From Methanofervidicoccus sp. A16 (GTDB lineage: Archaea > AGJL01 > Methanococci > Methanococcales > Methanococcaceae), in assembly GCF_003351865.1 (NCBI RefSeq), contig NZ_CP022242.1:62001-126000 (forward strand): DNA of 64,000 nucleotides, read 5' to 3'. Position numbers and translations under genes: made by a program. This document shows positions 56,426 through 64,000 of the stretch, one piece after another. How positions within the stretch are numbered: the stretch's first letter is position 1; each line of letters opens with the position of its first letter. The notes under the pieces were generated by a model that saw nothing but the letters and a program-made list of their open reading frames with translations, was not told the DNA's origin and made no database searches.

Positions 56426-56628
56426 TTATTTACTTTTTATCTCTATCCCTTCAGAATTATTATATTGTTATTACTCTTAAGATTTTTATTATTCTTATTT
56501 TTATGATATTTTTATTATTCTTCTAATCACAGTCTTGATGGAAACTAGGGTATTATCATTATTAACTATATTTATTGAAATCTCTATACTCTCTTAAAAA
56601 TATCCAGAAAACCATTAACTCCATTAAA

Positions 56629-57429
56629 CTACGTCCCAATAACTATAGGCTCTGAGAGATCCTTAATAAGTCTTATAACTGAATAGGCTGCCAATGCTGA
56701 GGTTTTAGGGTTCTCTTTACATGGTATGTTTTCAACAACTGTTCTTATGGTGCCTGTGGAACCTCTAACTATCACTTCATGTCTATTTACGGAGATCCCT
56801 GGATCTGCCACTATCTTAACCTTTGTAGGGTAGTTAGATGCCAGGTAAAGTACCAGAGAGACGTTTATATTCTGAGGGAATCTCTCTATAGCCTCTAAGA
56901 AACTACCTTCAAAGACTGTAGTTGGTTCTGAAATAGTATCTACGTCGATCCCCTGTTTCTCTAAGGAATCCCTTAATCCCTCTACAGGTTTTACTGTTGT
57001 CAACGTTACCTCGTATATCTCTCCTAAGGAGGCTGCCTTAATTCCATCTATTCCTGCAACGGCTCCTGAAGGTATGTATATCCTCCTGTTGTGCCTCTTT
57101 GCAAGGTTGTACAGTCTTTTATAGAGGTTAGGATCTTTAAAGGCACCGACACTCATCACTATTACATCCTTTCCATTTTCTATAGCCTTTGTTGCAACAT
57201 CCTCTACCGCTCGGATCGAAGCACACTCTATAACTATATCTAAGTCCTTACGTACTAACTCCTCTATAGAGTGGCACACCTGGGCTCCTACCAACCTTCC
57301 AAGTTTCTCCGCCTTGTGAAGGTGTCTGTCGTAGAGGGCTACAACCTTAGGGTTTATAATACCCATTAGTACCGCATTAACTATTATAGTAGCGATGGCT
57401 CCACAACCAACCAGTCCTATTCTCAGCAT
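56629..57429 (-). CDS. nadX: L-aspartate dehydrogenase
   Basis: A 266-residue NAD(P)-dependent enzyme that oxidises aspartate to iminoaspartate, the first step of NAD synthesis with quinolinate synthase. It thus replaces the oxygen-dependent NadB. The N-terminal [13 protein letters not shown] Rossmann motif, [38 protein letters not shown] and the C-terminal [12 protein letters not shown] segment are all typical. It stands alone between a repeat composite and a methyltransferase locus. Confidence 0.93.
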   Translation of the reverse strand: MLRIGLVGCGAIATIIVNAVLMGIINPKVVALYDRHLHKAEKLGRLVGAQVCHSIEELVRKDLDIVIECASIRAVEDVATKAIENGKDVIVMSVGAFKDPNLYKRLYNLAKRHNRRIYIPSGAVAGIDGIKAASLGEIYEVTLTTVKPVEGLRDSLEKQGIDVDTISEPTTVFEGSFLEAIERFPQNINVSLVLYLASNYPTKVKIVADPGISVNRHEVIVRGSTGTIRTVVENIPCKENPKTSALAAYSVIRLIKDLSEPIVIGT

Positions 57430-57493
57430 CTATACCCCAAAAATCATTTTTTATAATATTTTTTTTTAATTTTTATTATTATGATTATTATTT

Positions 57494-57682
57494 TTATTGT
57501 TCTTCCATATCCTTCAGAAGGGTTATAAATCCTTTAGTATTTACAGAGAAATTATTTTCATTTTTATCTAAGTACATCTCAATAGTCCTTTTTTGACGGT
57601 ATATCTTATTATCTATATTATCATCTGCCCAAATAAAATTATTGAAATATACACATCTATCACACAGTAACTAACTGTTCAT
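57494..57682 (-). pseudogene. Broken small gene downstream of the DNA methyltransferase
   Basis: On the minus strand an ATG at 57682 overlaps the methyltransferase stop codon (ATGA) but meets an in-frame TAG at codon 4 (M-N-S-stop). The same frame then stays open for 58 codons with protein-like composition: LLCDRCVYFNNFIWADDN and later KIYRQKRTIEMYLDKNEN, ending KDMEEQ. The classic 4-base overlap and the C-x2-C motif suggest a real small partner gene disabled by one nonsense change. A later internal start is possible. I do not recognise the family. Confidence 0.45.
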
Positions 57683-59133
57683 AGTTCTAACCTTTCTCTT
57701 CCATTTTTCTTCTTGATAAAGGATATCAATTCATCTACGTTTTTCTTTCTGATTAGATCCTTGAGGTGTTCCCGCTCCTCATCTCTTAAGTTTAGCCAGG
57801 GGAATGTCTGAATCAGTCCTTTAACCTGTAGCAATCCAAGGTACTTCCTAGTGTATTCACTGCTGGAGTATTTGTAAGTGGTCATAAATTCACTATCTGT
57901 TTTCTCTCTAAAGTACTCCAAGATCAGATTAAAGTAATCCATCAATATAACCTGTTCCTCTGTTGAAATCTCCGGTTCTATAAATAGATGAATGGGATGA
58001 GTCCTGTATTTAGCTTTAGTCACTAAAATACCGTCTACTCCAAAAACCTCTCTAATTTTATAAAGTCCTGCCCTTCCATCTGGACTTCCAGTATCTAGGG
58101 TTCTTACAAATAAAATATTTGATTTAATTTTCCTATACAGTTTTTCATTTACGTATATCTTTATCCTCTTATACTCCTTACCGTTATAGGCGTTGGCGTC
58201 TATAACTTCGATTTCAAGATCACCTTTATTTTTCTCCACCTCCTCAACAGTTAGATAGTATTTTACCTTCAAAGGTTTATCTGCCCTATACGTACTTATA
58301 AATTCCTCAAAATCGTTTCCAGCCCTGTAGTGATTTTTGGGATCTAGTGTATATTTTCGTTTTTGGATATCTTTACCGATTTTAATACCTTCAAATGAAA
58401 AAACCTCATATTTTGGTACCTCCTTTCTTTCAAAAAAGCAGATAATAACATTTGTACCTGTATGTTCAAATATCTCTTTTTCAAAGATAATGGCTTTTCT
58501 AATGGTATAATACTTTAAAAAATCTGTTCTTATCCTGTTTGATACAGAAAAACCAAATAAAAAATTTGATGGAATAATATAGATCATTTTTTCAATGCCA
58601 TGGCGCAAGTCGTTTATCAATGCAAGTTGGTATAAATCCTGATACTTTTCATTCTCCCCTTTAAAGTATTCCAAGTATTTCTGAGTTTCCCTGTGCTTAA
58701 CTATATAGCCTATATATAGATATGGTGGATTTGTTATGTGATAAACAGGTAATTCTAAGTTAAGTAAAAATCTAGGATAACCTTTAATGGTATCTCTTTG
58801 TTGGATATTCTCCTTAGCAACCTCTTCTGGAATTCCGTATTTAATAGCGTTTTGAATAGCCTGTTCTACTAATTCTTTTTGAATATCAAAGAGAAAAATA
58901 TGGTTTTTAAAAAAATCTACCCTCTCCTCCTCTGGGATATACTCCAATATCGGGAGTATGAGATTACCTTTTCCTGCAAAGAGATCAACCCAGATGTATC
59001 TATGTAATTTATCTTTTATTTCAGGTAGAATAAACTCCTTAAATATCTCAATAGGGGTCAGATGCTCTCCATAAATCCTTCTTTTATTATTTAAAGTCTT
59101 ATGAATTTTTATATTGGTATCTATTGTATCCAT
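57679..59133 (-). CDS. N6-adenine DNA methyltransferase (type II-like)
   Basis: A 484-residue methyltransferase. Motif I is VDLFAGKGNL (about residues 48-57) and the catalytic motif IV is ITNPPYLY (about 143), placing it in the gamma-type N6-adenine class, followed by a large target-recognition region. GEHLTPIEIFKEFI near the start is a common lead-in. No intact restriction enzyme gene is adjacent; a broken small gene follows. GGTGGTTTAAAT precedes the ATG. It is either a solitary methyltransferase or the remains of a restriction-modification system. Confidence 0.88.
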   Translation of the reverse strand: MDTIDTNIKIHKTLNNKRRIYGEHLTPIEIFKEFILPEIKDKLHRYIWVDLFAGKGNLILPILEYIPEEERVDFFKNHIFLFDIQKELVEQAIQNAIKYGIPEEVAKENIQQRDTIKGYPRFLLNLELPVYHITNPPYLYIGYIVKHRETQKYLEYFKGENEKYQDLYQLALINDLRHGIEKMIYIIPSNFLFGFSVSNRIRTDFLKYYTIRKAIIFEKEIFEHTGTNVIICFFERKEVPKYEVFSFEGIKIGKDIQKRKYTLDPKNHYRAGNDFEEFISTYRADKPLKVKYYLTVEEVEKNKGDLEIEVIDANAYNGKEYKRIKIYVNEKLYRKIKSNILFVRTLDTGSPDGRAGLYKIREVFGVDGILVTKAKYRTHPIHLFIEPEISTEEQVILMDYFNLILEYFREKTDSEFMTTYKYSSSEYTRKYLGLLQVKGLIQTFPWLNLRDEEREHLKDLIRKKNVDELISFIKKKNGRERLEL

Positions 59134-59247
59134 ATTTAAACCACCTAATACTCTAAAATAGTCGGTATTCCATATAATTATCCACTTCTAAAAAAAAATA
59201 ATAATTTTATTAAAAAAATTATAATAATTATTATAAAAATAAAAAAG

Positions 59248-59493
59248 TTATTTACTTGGTAATTTCACTAGAACTATATTTCCTATAGACTCTACAACTC
59301 TATAGGGTATAACTACCTTTTTAGTGGGATCGTCTATTTTATCCTTCAAACACCCCCTATAAACATCACTTACAACTATACCACTTACTACAGCCTTCTC
59401 AGTATCTATCATGGCGTCGTAAACCTCTCCAACGTAATAACCTTTTGTAGTGTAGATCTTTTTATTGAGGATTTCACTAACTTTAATTGCCAT
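59248..59493 (-). CDS. PRC-barrel domain protein
   Basis: An 81-residue PRC-barrel protein: VSEILNKKIYTTKGYYVGEVYDAMID, then VSGIVVSD and KVVIPYRVVESIGNIVLV. The domain occurs as a stand-alone small protein in many archaea and as the C-terminus of RimM in bacteria. The archaeal role is unknown; links to RNA processing or cell division have been proposed for relatives. GGGGGATTCCT precedes the ATG. It lies 87 bases downstream of guaB on the same strand. Confidence 0.88.
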   Translation of the reverse strand: MAIKVSEILNKKIYTTKGYYVGEVYDAMIDTEKAVVSGIVVSDVYRGCLKDKIDDPTKKVVIPYRVVESIGNIVLVKLPSK

Positions 59494-59580
59494 AGGAATC
59501 CCCCTAATTTTTAATACCTGTCAGACAGTGCTGGTATCTTCATCTCTTTGATCAGTGGGGGTAACTCTCATCATCCAGGT

Positions 59581-61158
<1,578 letters not shown>

Positions 61159-61373
61159 TTAGGGGTTAAAAATTATTCATATTATAGGATTAAAAAAGTC
61201 AATCTTAATGATTTATATACTATATATACTTCAATGTAATAAGTGGTGATTATTATTATCACAAAATAAAAAAATATATATAGATGATATGAGAAGAGTG
61301 GTGTAGTTCAATTTACAAATATTAAAATATCTTATAATATAAATTTATCGAAATAACTACTTATCGTGAAAAT

Positions 61374-61895
61374 ATGAAACCGATAACTAATAATAAGATA
61401 AAATACCTTGTAGACAATGACATACCTGTTCAACAGTACTTCTGTAGTTTATTATTAAGTGCCTTAGCAGAACTTATTGAAGATTCACAACTATTTGTAG
61501 ACTCTATAATAGAATCTATAGGACCTAATTTATACACTATTCTAAAGGAAAGAGGATTAATTAAAGAAAATTACTCAGATTTTGGGGATCTTATCAAGGA
61601 TGTAAATAGGGCTATGAATATATGTGAAGGGGTAAGTACTACCTCTGAGAAGGATCTATTGATTGTTCATCTTTGTAGAAAAGGTGCTCACTGTAAATAC
61701 TGTCCAGTGGATATTGGTGGGGCAGAACTAATCTCTACAGGGTGTCCATTTCCAGTTTTATTCGAAGTTATGGGAAAGGAAGCAGGATTTAAATATAAAG
61801 CTGTAAAAGTTAAAAAAGAGGAGTACGCCTGTAAGATATATTACAAAACAATTGAAAAGAATGAAAAAGGTGTTAATCCTACAGGATACAAATAA
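61374..61895 (+). CDS. Cys-rich uncharacterised protein
   Basis: A 173-residue protein of unknown function. The N-terminal two thirds are helical. The C-terminal part contains LCRKGAHCKYCPVDIGGAEL and TGCPFPVLFEV, so four cysteines within about 27 residues could bind zinc, heme or an Fe-S cluster. The GAEL...GCPFP layout recalls small ligand-binding archaeal domains, but I cannot name a family. GTGAAAAT precedes the ATG. It converges on the NAC gene. Confidence 0.7.
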   Translation: MKPITNNKIKYLVDNDIPVQQYFCSLLLSALAELIEDSQLFVDSIIESIGPNLYTILKERGLIKENYSDFGDLIKDVNRAMNICEGVSTTSEKDLLIVHLCRKGAHCKYCPVDIGGAELISTGCPFPVLFEVMGKEAGFKYKAVKVKKEEYACKIYYKTIEKNEKGVNPTGYK

Positions 61896-61898
61896 AAT

Positions 61899-62270
61899 TT
61901 ATTCGTTTAATTTTAATATGGCCTCTGCTATATCTCCATTACACTCCTTAAGTGCCCTGAGGGCTTCATCCCTTGAGACGTTGCACTGGCTCATAACCAG
62001 TTGAATATCTTCTTCAGTTATCTCTAATTTTACTTCTTCATTCTCTATATTTTCCTCTTTTTTTATCTTTTTAGCCTTTCCAGAGATGGTGTATGTCTTG
62101 TTTCCAAACATATCCATTACTTGAACCTTAGGTTTTTCAAAGACTAAGATCTTATCCTCCAACTCTATAGTTACCTTCAAAGCCCTTAGTTCTTCTGTCT
62201 CCATTCCCATCTCTTTCATCATCTTCTCCATCTGTTTCAACATTCTTGGACTCATTCTTCCAGGAAACAT
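61899..62270 (-). CDS. nac: Nascent polypeptide-associated complex protein
   Basis: A 123-residue homodimeric archaeal NAC that binds nascent chains at the ribosome. A methionine-rich N-terminal helix (RMLKQMEKMMKEMGM) precedes the NAC beta-barrel (ILVFEKPKVQVMDMFGNKTYTISG), and a UBA domain ends the protein (ITEEDIQLVMSQCNVSRDEALRAL). The ATG at 62270 is preferred because GGTGAAAACT precedes it; a GTG at 62279 lies in that site. Confidence 0.93.
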   Translation of the reverse strand: MFPGRMSPRMLKQMEKMMKEMGMETEELRALKVTIELEDKILVFEKPKVQVMDMFGNKTYTISGKAKKIKKEENIENEEVKLEITEEDIQLVMSQCNVSRDEALRALKECNGDIAEAILKLNE

Positions 62271-63123
62271 AGTTTTCACCTTATTTTTTAGTACATTATT
62301 GTGTTAGTTGATAAATATGATTAAGTATAATATAAATTAATTTAGGATAGTAAAAAATAACTATTATACAGTTAACTATAAAAATAGATAAGTATCTCTT
62401 ATAAATGTTCATGAACACCTGATAAAAAGTGAATGGTCTTTTCTAACTCTTGGATTCTATTTTTTATACCATAGAGCTGTGATAAAAACCAAAATTAAAA
62501 ATAGATACATATTAATCCTAATTTTATTTTTAACAACTTCTTTTAATTTTTTAATTCTTATTTTATTTTTTATGAAATTTTTTGGTGAGAACTAGATTAA
62601 AAATATATCATTATAATGGATAACGAAATCCTTATGGGACAAAATTAAAATTTCTGTTATTAATTTCTATAGCCTACTTGAGATACTGAAAAGAAAAGAA
62701 TGATTTCTGCCAAATATCCTCCAATATCTTTCATAATTATAGAGTTTTTAATAATAAGGGGATTTCATCCTTTTTAAGTATTTAGAATTGTTATTTTTTG
62801 TTTTCATTAATTTTTTTATTTAAAATATTTTAATAGTCGTTATTTTAGTATCATTCTTTTGTTTATAACCATAATATAAAAATAAACTAAAAAATAATTC
62901 TGATAATCATTTTAAAATTTATATTCTCGATGTAGGATTGAGTTTTTTATTTTAAAAACAATTTTTTTAATATTTTTATTTATCATATTGCATTAGTATA
63001 TTTTTATATTTTGATTAAGAGATTAGGATATCCTCTCCATTATATTTTTTATTATCATAACTCTAAGTTATTTACTTTAACAGAAACAAAAGTATTGCTA
63101 TAATTCAATTTTGGTGAATATGT
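62271..63123. other. Gene-free A+T-rich region upstream of the helicase gene
   Basis: No credible gene is seen on either strand. TTTGGTGAGAACTAGATT near 62580-62597 resembles a right end of the dispersed repeat family without a partner. The region must hold the promoters of both divergent neighbours. Confidence 0.5.
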
Positions 63124-64000
63124 ATGCCTATTAAAGAGGGCGATATAGTAAAAGGGCTTTTCTGGGATGAACCTTTTAAGGTGGTGAAAATAAGTGGAAA
63201 AGGAAGAGGTGTTTATATAGTAGGATATAAGATCCATTCAAGAATATGGAAAGAATTATTTTTAACAGCAGATGATTTGGAAAAAATTGAAAGGATGAGT
63301 ACTTCCACATTTATAGAGGATCCTGAGAATATTCGTCTATTTATGGAGGCTATCAAGATAAGATATGGATACCTCTTTAACCCACTGCTTGCGGTATGTG
63401 TCTCTAACATAGATCCTCTGCCCCATCAGATAGAGGCTGTTTATAAGTATATTCTTAGAGAGCCTCGTATAAGAACACTTCTGGCAGATGATGCAGGTGC
63501 GGGAAAAACTATAATGGCTGGTCTTGTTATAAAGGAGTTAAAAATGAGAGGGATGGTAGAGAGAATATTGGTGGTTGCACCGGGACATTTAAAGGAGCAG
63601 TGGAGGAGGGAGTTGTGGGAAAAGTTTTACGAATCCTTTAAGGTTATTGATAGAGGGGATTTTAGGGAGGAGGATGGAGACAACCCATGGGAGAGGTACA
63701 ACCAGGTGATAACCTCTATAGACTTTGCAAAGCAGGAGGATATTCTTAAGAGTTTGGAGGAGGTGTCCTGGGATCTCGTTGTGGTGGATGAGGCCCATAA
63801 GATGGCTGCATATATATACGGTAAAAGGCGGAAGGAGACGGACCGTTATAAACTTGGGAAGGTTTTATCCAAGACCTCTGATCATCTCTTATTTTTAACT
63901 GCAACACCTCATAAAGGAGATCCTGAAAACTTTAAGTTACTTATGGATCTATTAATGCCTGGATTCTTTCCAGATTATGAGAGTTTGGAGAATTTCCTGA
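63124..64000 (+). CDS. SNF2/DEAD-like helicase, N-terminal part (defence-type)
   Basis: The frame opens at ATG 63124 after GGTGA and runs off the right edge, so 292 residues are visible. After an N-terminal SH3-like stretch (IKEGDIVKGLFWDEPFKVVKI), the helicase core begins: PHQIEAVYKY (Q-motif-like), Walker A ADDAGAGKTIMAGL, ILVVAPGHLKEQWRREL, Walker B VVVDEAHKMA and motif III LTATPHKGDP. The DDAGAGKTIMAGL form is typical of SNF2-family helicases in archaeal and bacterial defence islands, often beside large methyltransferases. Its partners lie outside the window. Confidence 0.88.
   Translation, partial: MPIKEGDIVKGLFWDEPFKVVKISGKGRGVYIVGYKIHSRIWKELFLTADDLEKIERMSTSTFIEDPENIRLFMEAIKIRYGYLFNPLLAVCVSNIDPLPHQIEAVYKYILREPRIRTLLADDAGAGKTIMAGLVIKELKMRGMVERILVVAPGHLKEQWRRELWEKFYESFKVIDRGDFREEDGDNPWERYNQVITSIDFAKQEDILKSLEEVSWDLVVVDEAHKMAAYIYGKRRKETDRYKLGKVLSKTSDHLLFLTATPHKGDPENFKLLMDLLMPGFFPDYESLENFL

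Larger units (their letters stand above)
55676..56550. mobile_element. Composite MITE-like element carrying two nested elements
   Basis: Outer element of the first subtype. Its left end is CCTACTTCCCATC and its right end GATGGAAACTAGGG. The flanking 10-bp repeats TATTATCAAT (55666-55675) and TATTATCATT (56551-56560) agree at nine positions. It is split by two inserted elements (55729-55974 and 56173-56425); with these removed its sequence runs on as in 54167-54473. No gene is present in the whole gap 55479-56628. Confidence 0.78.

Noticed and set aside
63055-63410. Minus-strand frames around the helicase start
   Set aside because: They are shadows of the plus-strand helicase frame, which has a ribosome-binding site and helicase motifs and runs off the end.

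Overview
The window is A+T-rich archaeal DNA from a hydrogenotrophic methanogen of the order Methanococcales, most likely a hyperthermophile of the Methanocaldococcaceae. The supporting genes are acetyl-CoA synthase (cdhC), class I lysyl-tRNA synthetase, an unsplit archaeal short-form adenylosuccinate synthetase, single SufC and SufB/D-like proteins, KorB/KorC encoded apart from KorA/KorD, a branched-polyamine synthase (DUF43) and L-aspartate dehydrogenase. Ribosome-binding sites are typically GGTGAT. A di-myo-inositol-phosphate (DIP) synthesis pair points to a heat-adapted lineage; Methanotorris is one candidate because M. igneus is known to accumulate DIP, but the species cannot be fixed from this sequence.

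Layout. 1-10.7 kb: housekeeping genes (HTH regulator fragment, wecB, glyS, cdhC, a SpoIIM-like membrane protein, sufC-sufBD, a methanogen protein and the XTP/dITP pyrophosphatase), then the first IS copy. 11.9-20.9 kb: a ferredoxin plus geranylgeranyl reductase pair, purA-lysS, korB-korC and two unknown proteins. 22-31.8 kb is the most unusual block. It holds a five-gene ESCRT-like cluster: a small protein with a possible Cas2-like fold, a long coiled-coil protein, two paralogous ESCRT-III-like helical proteins, and a Vps4-like AAA ATPase with an N-terminal MIT domain. A putative receptor-type Ser/Thr kinase follows, split over two overlapping frames (signal peptide and propeller repeats, then six PEGA domains, a membrane helix and a kinase), and then a membrane-anchored PP2C phosphatase. 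32-37.3 kb: bpsA and the DIP pair, separated by the second IS copy. 37.4-40.6 kb: feoA-feoB, tRNA-Ser(UGA) and the third IS copy. 41.1-45.2 kb: a di-iron metallo-beta-lactamase-fold protein coupled to a soluble chemotaxis signalling protein, then trpC and trpD. 46.4-54 kb: conserved unknowns, a prepilin peptidase, a NYN-domain protein, surE, a regulator, a cation exchanger, a second DUF43 protein and a methyltransferase. 54.7-62.3 kb: a RimK-like ligase that seems to start at ATC, nadX, an adenine methyltransferase followed by a broken small gene, a PRC-barrel protein, guaB, a Cys-rich protein and NAC. The right edge opens into a SNF2-type helicase typical of defence islands.

Two kinds of mobile DNA stand out. 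One is an IS6-like insertion sequence present in three copies that look identical. The other is a family of non-coding inverted-repeat elements (ends CCYTAGTTCCC...GGGAACTARGG, about 170-310 bp) flanked by 9-12 bp direct repeats. It fills most of the long intergenic gaps, occurs in at least three sequence subtypes, and shows nesting and chimerism. No CRISPR array or rRNA gene was seen.

The best candidate for an undescribed system is the 22-31.8 kb block: an ESCRT-III/Vps4-like membrane-remodelling module in a euryarchaeon, next to a transmembrane kinase/phosphatase pair that could regulate it. The ESCRT assignment rests on sequence patterns I read by eye. The regulatory link is inference from gene order only.
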